Below, piece after piece: positions 45,449-60,400 of a stretch of 64,000 nt of DNA (position 1 is the stretch's first letter; every line of letters starts with the position of its first letter). The translations under genes and the position numbers were made by a program. Source of the DNA: Scolanthus callimorphus. Its lineage: Eukaryota; Cnidaria; Anthozoa; Actiniaria; Edwardsiidae. Location of the stretch: assembly GCA_033964015.1 (NCBI GenBank), contig CM066918.1, forward strand, positions 20,667,387-20,731,386. Direction: 5' to 3'. The notes beneath the pieces are model-generated. The model did not search any database. It had not been told where the DNA came from and saw only the letters and a list, made by a program, of their open reading frames with translations.

Positions 45449-48400
45449 ATGTTGAGGTACTTGGCCATTTTGCTTGTTTCCAGCGCTGCTCTAGCAGGTA
45501 TAGTTTTCTTTCTTCTTATTTTTCTATACTTTTACCTTTTTATTCAATCTCATGTGTGTGTCTTCCTTTAACCGCATGTGCTCATTTTGTGGATATTATC
45601 TGTTCTTTTCTTTAAGTTCCAATTTTTGTGCCTTTATGTTTTATTTTAATTTATTTTTCATGAAAGCATTCTTAATTTCAGGAGTCGATTACTAGGATTC
45701 TCTCTACAACCCACACTCCCCTGCTACAACAGTGTGTGAGAATGCACCAATAGGTTTGTGCTAGGAAAAGAAACAATGGCAACCTCAACAAAATCAATGT
45801 TAATTCCAAACCGTACAATCCGCATGTGCTCTTTTAGTGTGCAAATGAGGCGAACAGAACCCCGCGATTGTTTCAAAAGGCTTTAACTGAGAGTGTTGGA
45901 ACACTTTATGTTTCGATGTTCTCATCATGATTCTATCCGATTCTCTCCTCTATTCCTCGTGATCTTACGCTGCATCTGCTGCATTCTATAACTGGTTTTC
46001 ATCTGGTTTTCTCGCTGGTGTTTGGACCACACTTCTTGAGGCCTGGAGGACCAGAGCACGTGAGTGCTCGTCAGGTGACCCAATCAAGCGTTCTTATTTG
46101 TTTTCTATTTTCTCCCTCTAGCTGGGCTAAAGTGTGGCGAAACATCCGTTAGTCAAAGGGTCATCGGCGGACAAGATGCTACAAAGCACGCATGGCCCTG
46201 GCAGGTATGTGGACCATGCAGAGTCCGGTATTCGATAGGCATTTTATCAATTTAGTGTTTCGAGAAATGTGTGTCCAGAAATCTGGCTACTAGAAATTAC
46301 GAAACCAGAACATATAAGTGACGAAACCTATTGACTTTTTTTTTTTTGGTGATCTCAATCTTTTCAATCTTTATTATTGTTATTTTCTGGACAAACGGTT
46401 TACACACACACTGTCTTCAAATAGCTTAAAGTGCTACTAATGCTTTTTGAGAGACTTTTGAGCAAAATCCTCTAATCAAGTAGTGAACTTCTGTGAAAAA
46501 AATTTCGATTCGGTTAAATCCTGAATTTTTTACGAATCATTTCATATTGGAATTTTCCCGCCATCTTTGAAACACTTACCAGTCTCCCTCACGGATCGTC
46601 TTCGCGCGGCCAAGATCAAAGCAATGCCCAAATAAGGACGTTCAAGGTTCAAGTCGTCTTCTCAGTTTACAGCATATTCTTGGCAAGAATTCCCTAGTTT
46701 TATCGTTCTTTTGCGATGTTGGTATTAGTGGAATGTAGGCCATTTATTGATATGTATTTCTTTGTTGCTTAAATTATTGATCTTTAAAGTTTTTAACGTC
46801 AGAACATTGAATGCGAGTCGAGATTTTAGATTTCAGTGACAACGGTTGCCGCCATTACCGTTTGTCACGTATTATTTCCGTCGAATAAAATAGCCTCTAT
46901 CTGTCTTCTATGAGGGTCCTTTATGGTGTGAAATAGCTAATATTAAATTTCAATGTCATACCCCGTTATTTATAATAGTGGGATGATAAAGGACCCACGT
47001 CTAGAACAGCAAAGCCATTTTGAAAATGGTCTTCTTGAGCGGTGCTACCGGAAAGAAACACAGAAAATGTCGGGTATTTTAGCGACTACTGCGAAGAAAT
47101 TTTGTGCAAACCGAGGTTGTACTCACAATAAACTGTTCTCGCTTTAAAAACTCATTAAAAAGAATAAAAGATTCCTCCGCTTGTTGTGACAGATAGTGCG
47201 CGCACTCACGCGCACCGGTTATCTTGTAATGAGCCTGCGATCTCAAAAGAAACAAATGCAGTCAGCGGAGTTAAGTGTTTCAAAGATGGCGGGAAATTTG
47301 CAACATGAAATGATTCCTAAAAAATCAGGATTTAACCGAATCGAAATTTTTTTTCATAGAAGCTCATTACTTGATTAGAGGATTTTGCTCAAAAAGTCTC
47401 TCGAAACGCATTAGTAGTACTTTAAGCTAATCAGGACAGACAGTGTGGAGACGGAAAAAAATAAATCTAAATACAATATATAATATATACAATACATTAG
47501 GCGGAAAACTTGACTTAATTTAGAAAAATAGAAATGACGATAAATATTAACAGTGAGTAATGAAAAATTAAGTACTAATAATAATAACAATATCAGGATG
47601 CAACTTTATAATTTCTAATATTGAATGATAGATTTATTTTAGCATCTTTTGAAAAATTGCATGGAGGTAGTAATGTATGAGTCAATTCCACACACACCTA
47701 AATCGAGGAATGCTCACTGGCACTTAGAATTTTTTTCTAAACAAACGCTCACCTACAGAAGTGAAAAAAGAATTATGAAAAACATCAGGGTTCGAACCTG
47801 TAACTTTCCAGTCTCTATACCATAACCCTAACCACTACGCTACCAGTGAATTCGCTGGAGCTGGTTCGGACAGCTCGTTTTATTGATTACGTACCTTAAT
47901 AGTATTAATCTTTAATAGAACGAGGCATATACTATAAAAATATACTAAAACGATGTATTAACCCTTATCCTGACTAGTAGTCTTGATAGTTCAGATATTT
48001 TGAATGTTTTTAGGTCAATTTGAAGTAATATTGTCAAAAATATCGTTAAATTATTCATGGTGAGCATTCCTCCATTTAGGAATGACGGTCAATTCCAGCG
48101 GTAGCCATGCCCCCATGCTTAAAATAGCACATAAGTACAGTCCTAGTGAGAAAGATCGCCACTCCTAGTAAGACTCAGACCCCGTTCACACGAGACCGGT
48201 ACAAAACCGGACCGGTACAATTCTGCTGCGGTACCGCCTGTTCATACGGTACCGGTACAATTCTGGCACGTTTTGCAACAGTGTTCACACGGGACCGTGC
48301 ACGCCTAGCCGTGCCAAAATTGGTCCGGTACCGCAGCTCCCGTGTGAACGCGCGACGGTACCGTACCAGAATTCTACCGGTCCGGTTTTGTACCGGTCTA

Positions 48401-51400
48401 GTGTGAACGGGGTCTCAGTTTTGGACCCTGTTCATACGTTCACAGCGACTCCTGTGAACCTTTCACGATATGCAATATTAATATGATCACTTTTTCAGGT
48501 TTCCATGCTAAAATATGGCAGGTTTAACTGTGGAGGATCTTTGATATCACGAACCTGGGTAGTTACTGCTGCTCATTGCGTCTCTAGCTCAAGGTCAGAG
48601 CTCCTGAGGGAGTATCAGTGTTTTTATAATATTGTAGTCAAGCTGAAACGATGATTAGAAGTCTTGAATAATATAAGGAATGATTATGTATATTATTATT
48701 ATATATCCAAAAAACTACCTGAGCCCTAAATTTTAAACCCCTAAAAATACCTGCTTCCAAAATTTGATACCAAACTTGTTTAGCCTAAAAAGGCTTTTTA
48801 ATACCAGCATACACATGATGCCCGTCCAATTATGTTTCCCGGAAATAGCTTCAGCTTTAGGCAGTATCTTGATGATCAACTCATCGTAGTCAAAATGTTC
48901 AACCCCCCAAAAATACCCGCGGATTTTTCAACCCCCAAGAAAATACCTGGTAATATATATTTAACCCAAAAAATACTTTTACTACAAATTTCATAGAAAG
49001 AGACAGACTTTTTTATTTGGAATCGTGTACAAATTGTATAAAATACGTCGTACCTCCCCCCCCTTCATTTTTCTATCCGTCTCCCCCCTCCCCATCCCTC
49101 TATTTTACAAAAGGTTGCACCTTCACAACTCTCTAGCCCGCGATGCGCCATAGTGACAAAGAGTACCAAACCAAATCATGGACACTGGTTTTTAGGATAA
49201 ATAGCAACACTTATCACCCCTGCTTATGCCAAATGATTCTATGATACATCGCTCGCAAGAAATTTAGCACGACGAAGTGGAGATTTGGCAGACTAAATTT
49301 AGTATCATGTGATTTTATATGGGAAATCTATTATAACGGCCGATTCGCGAAAATAACACTTTTACTTCGGCTTCTGGGTGTCTCATGTTATCATCATCCA
49401 TCCAACCATCTATCATCCGACCACCTACCCATCCGTCCATTCTTCTATCATCCAACCATCTATCATCCGACTATCCACCCATCCGTCCATCCATTTATCA
49501 TCCAACCATCTATCTTTCGACCACCCACCCATCCATCCATCTATCATCCAACCATCTATCATCCAACCACCCACCCGTCCACCCATCTATCATCCAACCA
49601 TCTATCATCCGACCACCCACCCATCCGTACATCCATTTATCATCCAACCATCTATCTTCCGACCACCCACCCATCCATCTATCATCCAACCATCTATCAT
49701 CCGACCACCCACCCATCCGTCCCTCTATCATCCAACCATCTATCACCCGACAATCCACCCATCCATCCATCTATCATCCAACCATCTATCATCCGACCAC
49801 CCACCAACCCATCCATCCATCTATCATCCAGCCATCTATCATCCAACCACCCACCCATCCGTCCATCTATCATCCAACCATCTATCATCCGACCACCCAC
49901 CAATCCGTCCATCTTTCATCCAACCATCTATCACCCGACCACCCACCCATCCGTCCATCTATCATCCGACCACCCACCAATCCGTCCATCTATCATCCAA
50001 CCATCTATCATCTGACCACCCACCCACCCGTCCATCTATTATCCAACCATCTATCATCCGACCACCCACCCATCCGTCCATCTACCATCCGACCATCTAT
50101 CATCCGACCACCCACCCATCCGTCCATCATCATCCATAGACTTCCATTCAAAAACTTATTATCCACTCATGGACCCATCCATTGTTTCATCCATCAATTT
50201 ACTCCCCTGCTGCCATCTTCGTTACAGTAATCCAGCCAATTACAAAATCGTGGTTGGTGAGCATAACCGCAATGTCCATGATGGTAGTGAACAGACTCTG
50301 AATGTAGTCAAGGTTATTGCGCATCCAAACTATAACAACCCACGGCTGAGTAGTGACATCGCGCTGATGCAGCTGGAGAGCCCTGGTGCCGTGTTGAGCA
50401 AGCACGTGAACCCTGTGTGCTTGCCAACACAGGATGACAGGCCCGGTTCTGTCCCACCAGGACAATGCTTCATCACTGGTGAGTCAGATCGTCAAGACAG
50501 CAGTCGTATACAACTTGCCATGGGAATCGATAAGAAGATCTTACTCTTGAAGTTTTTGAAGTTTGGAAGAAGTGCTATATTTTCGATATAATTTGATAAA
50601 TGAGCAATTGAAGATTGTTTGTAGGTGGCTATTTGCAGATTTCAAACCGTAATTCGTCTTCTTATATCACATAGAAGAGCCGTCTTCAATAACAAAAGTT
50701 CTTGGATGTTTCAGGTTGGGGAAAGATCAAGCACCCAGGCTCGTCACATCACATTCTACAACAAGCCATGATGCCGCCTCTCAGTAAGGCAGTCTGCGAT
50801 AAGAAGGCCCAGCAGTCAGGATGTAAGCAACATAACGTTTTTAAAAGCATTGGCATCTCGCCGGTGAAGGCAGGCTGGATTAAATATGTATAGTCCAGGG
50901 CCATGGCCCATGGGCGTTGTTTTTGTCAGCGTAGCACATTCGAGTGTTTTTAAACACTCGACTTGATTTTTTATCTGACTTTCCTCTCTGTTGTTCAGTT
51001 GGCTCTTTCTTGGTGTTGCAAGGCACCAGAGGCCTAAAGACAACAGAGGACAAAAGACGTAGAACGAAACAACAAAATGGAATACAATAGCTCCCATGAA
51101 AAATAATATATAGATTTAGGCAATGCCTAAAAGCGGAACTCCAATCATACACACCCCACGTCTTACTCACAGGGAGCTCACCTTTACAGTTTAAATCAAG
51201 AAAATTCATGTTACCATTATTGGCAATGATAGTATTAGCGCGTTCTGATATGCTAACAAGTCGCAGTTCACGACCGTCAAAAGATAATCTCCTTGAAATA
51301 AAAATGAAAAATCCACAACAAAGAATACTTGACATAGTATTTGTCTCATTGCACTAACTAAATCTAACATGTGACAAAGGAAAATCATAGCTAGAATATC

Positions 51401-54400
51401 AGTAAAGATTGCTCAAAACTATAAGTCGAGTTTAGCCGGAGAAAAAGAAACCTAGAGGGAGCCAACTAAAGCAGCAAAACGTAAAAGCTACATGTAAAGT
51501 CAGAATTTTCTCATCTGGAATGCAATAACTTGGAAGCTAAAAATATAAATAGCATAAGAAGCAATTTCAAGCTTTGTGCTTACCGATAACTGATAGTGAA
51601 GTCGTTTCTTTCCTCCGAAAGTCTCCGTCGTGTTGAGTTGAATTCATTCTTACTTGGCAAGCTCTAAATATATTATTATTATTCGGCTAAAACCATTGCA
51701 ATTTTCTGTTATTGTCAATCCAGCTGTTCAATCCAGTTCTGGCTCCCTGTTCGTAGATCTCATATGAGTATTCGAAGAACACGTCGTTTGCAGCTGTTAC
51801 GAAAGAAAGAAACTGTTGTTTTTCTTTAGAAGAACGCCGAAGTCTTGCTTCGCCGTGGGCCGGGTATTCTGCAATCTATCTAGCCTTTGAATCTTTTGCA
51901 ACTCCCTCATAGTTTCTCCAAAATGACTAAACAACATTATGAAATTTCGGCGAAGGAATCGAATCCGAAGTATTTTGACAATCATTAGAGAATTCTTTTG
52001 AGCAAATTTGGCGTGGTTCGCACACACGAGTTTGTCTCAGTTTGACTCAACAAAAATTATGAACTCGAGTGAGCCGACGCGGGCGCGTGTTTTGTTCGTT
52101 TTTTCGGCGGGAAAATGAAGGAGCGACTTCCGGTCCGTGTCCTCTGCCAAGCACCGCGTCAAAGCACCGCGGCGCTGTGCTGGAGGACAAACTGACACGC
52201 GCGCTCAGTGATCCAAGACGGACTGTGATTGGCTGTGTACACGGGTCGCCAAAAACGCAAGTGCGCATGCGTAAATAAGAGCCCGCGATGTTTTCGTAAG
52301 CCGCTGAACGTATCGTTTTGGCTTGGATGGGTTGCTTTCTCATGTGACGTTGAATGATACGTATGGGGCTCCACTCCGTGCCTTCGGCACGGGGAGTTCC
52401 GCTACAATACATCTTGCAACACCAAGAAAGACCCGTTCTCTTTACATTTATTGGAAGCTGTGCAATAACATGCAGTCTCTATAGCACCGCCAAAGAACAA
52501 TGTGATATCAACCTTTCTCCTTCAATTCTCTTCCACCTACCCATTTGTCCCTATGAATATCCCCTAATTCTTTCTTATCAAAATGAAGACGGAGACAAAT
52601 GTGATGCTCCTAATTTAAGCTCGAGATAGGAAACCTTTCATCACAAAAACACCGGCAACAGAATCAGACAACAGCTCCCCCACGTCTGTATATAACGGGA
52701 TTCTAATCTGTATTCCAGTCGGCATCAAAATCACAGATCAGATGCTTTGCGCTGGTATCGAGGGCTCAGTTGTAAGTGGTTGCCATGGTGATAGCGGTGG
52801 GCCATATGTCTGTCAAATGCCCAGTGATGCCACACGTTATGTCCTTCATGGTGACGTCAGCTGGGGATCAGGCACGTGCAGCAGCAGCCAGATGTTTACC
52901 GTATTTGGTCGCGTGGCCAAGTTCAGGAACTGGATTGATCAGCATGTGGGGAATGGAGGTGGGTCAATTTGTAAGAATTGCCATTCCTAGAGTACTTTTG
53001 TCTTTGGTATAATAACACAGTCATGTGGTCCTTGTCAGAGTGCTTGTGTTAAGTACCAAGATCAGACAGATATTATCTTTGGTGTTCAACCTGCGACAAT
53101 TTTTCGCCATATCCATTTGTCTCTTCGTCCTAAGGCAAATAGGGCTTGCTGTATAACATTTTAGCAATTAGGAAGTGTTGTTCATAAAACTAGAGGCAAA
53201 TAAAGAGACCCTTCCGTATAACCAGCCAGCCAAAGAATGGACTTCTGAATGTAGTAATTTTCCTGCCGGGATAAACTTTATGAAACGTTGAGATTGGATA
53301 TTTTTGCAGGCTATATAGAAGCTACCGAAGACGACTTGTTGCCCACATGAAAACGTTGCTACAATGCAGAGCTCATACAAACAGCATTGTACAAATAATA
53401 TATGCTTTCTAGACGATTCTCACGTATATCCACCTTTTGCAAATACCCGAAGAACAATACCAATATAAAACTCGAGCTTTAGGAACGGTCCATTGTTATT
53501 GTTAAGATTGAATCGTGAGTTCTGGGTAAGGCGTTGACACATGAAAGGCAACGATCGTGAGTTCCAATCTCATTGAGTCACACACGTTTTTCTTGAGTTT
53601 TTGAGTGACTCCGATGTTATTCAGTATTACTTGTATTAGATATAGAAATGCCCGGACCAAGACTTACATTTGCATCTCATCATAACTTCATTTCATTTCA
53701 CACATTCAACCACAACTTTACTTTGGATCTTACATCAACAGGTACCCCTCCCCCACCACCAACTCCCTCAACCCCACGTCCGCCAACTACCCGGCCACCA
53801 CAACCAGGAAACGAAGGTAATTCACCGATCCTGCAATTCTCGTACACAGAGCTCCCCGGCTCGTCACCTCGCGGGGGAGGTTCTGGTGACAGCCACCAAC
53901 GCATGCGTATAAGAAAATGGTGGTTTAATGCCTCACAATTAGTTTTGGAGCCTTCAAGTCGGAGACATAGGTTGAAAAGACGACTAGGAAACGAATGCCA
54001 GTGTTATTTTGACAGATACGTTTTTTAAAGCGAGATTAAGCTACTGTTATGTACGCGTGCGCGCCATTTCACATCAGCGAAAGCCTCAAATGGATGTCAC
54101 CAGAGCTTCCCCTGCGAGGAGACGAGCCGAGGAGCTCTGGGTTCGAGAATGCGATCCTGCACGACACCGCGGCAAAACATACTATACGCACGCGCAGCTT
54201 CTCACTTCCGGTCCAGGTCTTTCCTGACACATTGGTATATGCTTCATCGCTGAATGTCACAATAGCCGCCTTATTTGAATATGAATGGTCCTTTGTTTGA
54301 TTATGCCTCGTTCTATTAGAAGACGACTATATGGCATTCAGCGATGAAGTAGATACCGACACATTGCGCGAATTTCAAAAATGTAATCCGTAAAAAGAAA

Positions 54401-57400
54401 AAGGTAGCTTCAAAATCGTCCCAAAAAATTAGGACTTTAGTTGTCCAACAACATATCTTTTGCGCCTCAGCATAGTTTAGCGCTTCCACCGAGGTGAAAG
54501 TGAAAGTCGAAGCCGTATTTGCGGCTACCTATATCTATTTTAAACGTTCATCAGAAAACATTTTGAGAACTCATTAGTCAAGTTATATGAATTTCTTTCT
54601 GGTGCTCAACATCGCAGCCCTTTTCCAATCCCCTCCCCGACTATTAAATAATGACTGCTCTTTAATCATCCTTGATATAAAAATAATAATATATAGATTT
54701 AGCCACTGGCTAAAAGCGGAGCTCCTGGTTATAAAATTTTCTGTGTGAATGAAAGGGATTCCCATGTGTACATGGTTGCTTTAGACAGGGTCCTGAAGGG
54801 GGGGTCCCAATCCCGTTTCCCGGCCGCTTTTTTCGCAAAATCCCGTTCCCAGTAGGTAAAATCCCGTTCCCGGTAGGACCAGTCGGTAAAATCCCGGCGC
54901 ACGAAAACTGTGTTGTCAAAATTGAGATTCTTGCTTTTATCGGTACTTTATCTCTTGGTCCTGTAGGTTTTATTGTTCATGCACGCCGCAAATGACGAAA
55001 TTGTTATTATTGCAACCAAATGACGAATTGCTATGCTTGTAATGTCGATTTCTTTACAACATAGTGATTGTCCGCCAGGACTATATAAAGGCTTTTCGTG
55101 ATCCCCCTATTTGAACATGGAATATATTTTACAGGAATTTCTCTTCTGTTGCGCGTGAAGCGCGCCCTGTTTTAATTGATAAACGAATTTCATCAAGCCT
55201 CAGAAAAAAGGTAGATGAACATTGCATTTTTTGTGTATAGCAAATAAAGCCTGTAGTTTATATTCTTCGTGCACGCACACGACGCAAATGACGAAATCGT
55301 CATATTTGCGGCCCAACGTTTGTAACGTCGATCTCACGCTTACGGGCTTCTTTCGAACATTATAGTAATTGCCTGCCAGGCCTATCACTGGAGGGCTTTT
55401 CGCGGGGAGTTTGTTTTTCCTCGCTAAGATACAAATGTTCTTGTAACGGGCATTCCATTTAAACGGCACGAGCATATTGTCTTTGTTTGCGGGAGATCTC
55501 AAACTCAATATTACATGTTTCTTCCTTATGCGAAATGTTTAACGTATTAAAGAAGAGAACTACAAAAATGCAAATGATATAGAAATTGCTGGAATAATTC
55601 CGCAGAAAATTTCTTGTGATCCCCCCTTCCAGGGCTTGTTTCGAGAGATATATCATACGATTCTATTCAAAAGTGGTTCCGCCGTTTTGAAAATGCCTAT
55701 GCCAAGTTATCAAACCGTTGACCGAAACCTCGCAGATTCCGAGGGACCAAAAAAAGCAAACGAGTCTTAATTTAGAAGGGGCGAGAAGTGAAATTCTACA
55801 TTCAGGTAGCCTGCTGTTAGGATAACAGTCTTAAAATGCGAAAAATGGTATAAATTGACGACTTTTTATTAGGCTACACAGGATATACAAGGAGAGATTT
55901 GAAAAATCTCGTTCCCGTTGAAGCATCTTGATTCCCATTCCCGGTAGACAAATCCCGTTCCCGGTAACCCAAATCCCGTTTTCCCGGCCTAAAAAAAGGC
56001 GAATCCCGGCTCCCGTTTTACCCCTTCAGGACCCTGTTTAGAGTCTTCCTTCACGAGATATTGATTTTTCAAGCATAGATGACGTCATCGATGACGTCAC
56101 ATCACGTGACCACCTTATTTCGCTCATCTGGTGGCCTAGACTACACTACCCAAGTTTGGTTGTCTTAGAGTCTTCCCTTCATGAGATATTCATCTTTGAA
56201 GCATAGATGACGTCATATCACGTGACCACATCATTTCGCTCACCTGGTGACCTAGACTATACTACCAAAGTAGTTTGTTGTTTTAGAGTTTTCCCTTCAC
56301 GAGATATTCATTTTTCAATCACTGATGATGTCATCGATGACGTCACATCACGTGTCCGTGTTACAGCACCCCCCTTGTGGCATAGACAAAATATCCCAAG
56401 TATGCTTGTCTTAGCATGTTCCCTTGAGGAGATATAATTTTTTCTTTGCATACCACAGGGTTCCCATGTGTACACGGACGGACGACGGACGGACGACGGC
56501 GTACGCTATAGGTTTAATACCAGAAAAATAAAGAAAAAAATCATATCTCCCAAAGGGTAGCTTCTATAGAAGCCACACTTGGACAAACTTGCAAAGTATA
56601 CCAAAGTCACGTGCCCTTACGTCATCAATGACGTCATCAAAAAGATCCATAATGCCCGTGACGTTCAAAAATCAACTCGATAGTATACTATACGTTTTTC
56701 TCTTAGGTATGGTGCTCCGCTAGCGCGGGCCTTCGGCTGGAGCTCCAACCGATGGAGCTCCGCCGCTGGAGCTCCGCTATAAATATAATATATATATAAA
56801 AAAACGTTTAGTAGACGTATTTTGATATCTTAATCGATTCAATAGAGGCTGCGCAATATGTTGCTATACATGCTAACTAAATGTTTTGTTTTCATCATCA
56901 GTTTTCTCCTGTGACTTTGATAAGAGTTTGTGTGGGATGGAGCAGGATAGCAATGATCAGTTTGACTTTACCAGAAGAAAAGGAAAGACGCCTTCATATG
57001 GCACGGGCCCCAGTTCCGACCATTCCGGCAACGGTGGGTGCTGCTTGATATGATTTGTGAAAAGACACACGAACCATTTGTTTTCGAAAATCTCTAAAAC
57101 AAATGTCACAATTTCTATCATTTTGCTCGATGTTTTTACAGCCATTCGCGATGAATCGTGGCCACCCGACAAATTACGTTACAAGTCTTTGAACCGTTTT
57201 GTCTTCTTAGTTATTGCTACTGAGCAACTAACTGAAGGCTTTTCATGTTTTATTTTCCTTTTTCTTCATTTTTGATAATAAAAATCCGGAAACGGAATAA
57301 TTTATTCCCAGAAAAGCAGGCTAATGAAAAGAAAACTTGAAGAAACTTTGCTCGGGTGGCCACTGTTCCGTTGAGATTACTTATCAATTGAATGATCACT

Positions 57401-60400
57401 TCATTTGCGGTTTTAGTATCGAGCTCAAACTTGACTGAGATCGATACTAAACCGCTCGTCGGCGAGGACTTGAGAAAAAAAGCAAAACCAATCATTATGC
57501 CTTTTGCAGTTCGTCTGTCACGTGGTTGTACTAAAGAGCAAAAAAAAATTGAAACGTATCTGATCTGTAATTTTTTTCCTGCTCATAAAGCACTTAGTCG
57601 ACCATTAACTATCGAATATGCCACGTTATCAGTCAAATTTCTTTGCGATTCGTAAACAAGTCAATTAAAAATTTTGTTTGCCCTCCAGTCATGCTCGGTT
57701 GATTTACCCTTGGGAATCCTGAGAGGTTTATAACAAGCACATGACTATTCAGCTGTCAAATGTCCTCTGAATTTCCGTGGTATGTCCTCTTTTATTATAT
57801 AGCTCGTGTTTATTCGATCAATGCGCGCGCTCTGATTGGTTCTATCATGGTCACGTGGTGGGCTACAAATTCAATGTAGCCCGCGCGGGCTACAATTAAA
57901 AAATTGTTGCCCGCGCGGGCGACATCGCTAGAGCGAGAAATTTCGGCGGACTATTTTCACCCATGTTTACCGTATTTTATTTTTGCTATATAATAAAACA
58001 CTTAATGACTGCACCCTCGGGAAACAGCGAGTTTTGTTTTCCTCGAATCTCGATGTTTCCCTCGACTTCGTCTCGGGAAACATCGAGATTCTCGGGGAAA
58101 CAAAACTCGCTTTTTCCCTCGGAAGCAGTCATTAAGCGTATAATATACCACGGAATGACGTAATAAGGTGGTCAAAATGTTGTGGACTCACGAGGCGTAG
58201 CCGAGTGGGTCCGCAGTACATTTTGACCACTTTATTACGTCATTTCGTGGTGTATAAGAGGACATACCACAGAAAAACAGAGGTCATTTGTTTTATACCA
58301 CAACGAAAAGGCAAAAATAAACACCAAACGGCCAAACAGTGTTTTCGTTGGTTCTTTTTAGCGCGCGCGCTGATGGTATATGCGCGCGTTTCGTGGTGTA
58401 TATACCGTTTCCGGGAAACGTTGTCACCCAAAAAGCCTATAAGTTTGAAGCGCAAAGGATGATGGGGGCATTTAAACTGCTACTGTTTGATCTGAATTCA
58501 GACAGTTATCGCAAACACAGGTGAAATGATTAAATTTAAGCACATTTCCAAGCATGTTTGTTTCTAATATTTTACAGAAATTTAAATAAATCTTTACCCA
58601 TACTCCCTAGCGCACCAAGCTTATAGGCTTTTTGGGTGACAACGTATCCCGGAAACGGTATATACTTTTATGTACCCATGGCTGAGAGCCAATCAGAATT
58701 CGAGAAACGCGCGCGTTGTGGTATAATGACTGTTGATGCAGGGTTTCTTTGGTATAGCACACTCACATTTTATATATAATCTCAAAGGTTGATAGTAAAT
58801 TCCTCTTCGTATGAAACATATGACTGTTTTAACACCTTTGAGAACCTTTGTATTATTTTTTGTTTGCGAATTCCTGTCATTGCTGCTCGCAGGCGTTGGT
58901 TTTTTATCGTGAAAACCCCCGGAAACTTCTTAGAGTTTGTAGTTGTTGCCGCCATCTTGGACGTGCGGAGGCCGGACATAGCCTGGAGCGAGTGACAAAG
59001 CGAGCAAGCTAGAAATGAATAGTGAACGGCTCTCCAGACTTGCAGATAGTAAGCTGAAATACGCTCGATCTCACCGCGCCAATCACGCAAAATTGATTAA
59101 TAATATTTAATAGTTATCAGAAAATGAAATCCAGTTTTCAATTTTACACATCCGTATTAGTAAACTTGCAAAGTTTCAAAAGAATTACTTGAAAACTGGC
59201 TGAGATATGAATTTTCAAAACTTTGTATTCTGGCTTACTTTTTACAAAGAAATGTATGGGTAAATACGTGAAGTCGAGGCTGGACGGGCATCCATGTCCA
59301 TCCAGTCTCGTTTCGATGAATTTTCCCATACATTTCTGGCAAAAACGTTAGCCAGAATACGAAGTTTCGAAAATGAATACGAATACGAATACGAAGTTTC
59401 GAAAATTTATATCTCAGTCGGTATTCAAGCAATCTTCACCAAACTTTGCAATTTTACTAATACGGATGTGTAGAATTGGATACTGGATTTCATTTTCTGA
59501 TAACTATTAAATATTATTAATCAATTTTGCGCGATAACGGCCTATAGCAAGTGGTCGTAAGCACAGAGACACTGAGGATGATCACTCCCGTGTCCTATAG
59601 TGGTTCCAGAGACGGGACCTATACGGCCTTGTCTCTTGCAACGGCAAGCACCCACGAAAAAGACTTTGACTATATGTGATATTTTGCCACAGGGTACTAC
59701 ATATACATTGAGACCTCCAGTCCTAGAATGCAAGGAGATGAAGCCATCATCAAGACCCCGCCCATTAAATGCACTGGGAAAATACGCGTCAGGTGCGTAG
59801 TCGCATTTGAACAACAATGTCTGACGATTGATTCCAGAAAGTATACCTTTTGACACCGTAGTTCTAATAAAATATTTAAAATCACAAGTCGGAGGCGAGT
59901 GTCCCTCCAACGTGAAAGCAAATTCACTAAGGGTCCGTATTACAGCTGCATCGCGTTTTCAACCCGGGTGTGGGGACTCCCCTATTTGGGGGCCTCTGGT
60001 ACCGTTTAGGGGGTAAAACTCGAAAATGTGAACTTTTTTCCGTTCTAGCAAACAAAGCAACAATGCGTTTCATCAATATCACAGTTTTTTTTTCGTCATT
60101 ACAATATTCAAAGGACTAATATTTAAAGTGACTCACACACACGCACGCCACACACACACGCATAGTTGGTACCTAGGGGTCAAAATCAACTAAGAACTAA
60201 GTCACTCCCTCCCCCCCCCCCCCCCCAGCAGTTGCCTGGCTTTTCGTCGCGTTGTTTGTTATGTTTGTTTATCTGGTTTTAGTTGCACTAGGCAAAACAG
60301 GGCAACAGTTCCACTGGCTCAGAAGTTTTTGATTTGCGGAACAGCAAAGACAAAAATCAAACATAATTGATATTGAAAACGTGGATCGCGATAAAACAGT

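Noticed and set aside
47785..47850. Possible tRNA gene on the minus strand
   Set aside because: The B box is perfect, but the acceptor ends do not pair, so it was called a SINE head or pseudogene.
49378..50230. Open frames of 253 and 281 codons rich in His, Pro and Ser, plus two on the opposite strand
   Set aside because: They are produced by the CATC/ATCC minisatellite, which has no stops in several frames.
58782..59090. 102-codon minus-strand frame with a KMAATTTNSKKFPGVF stretch
   Set aside because: Within a protease intron next to foldback elements; no homologue recognised and no matching splice partners.
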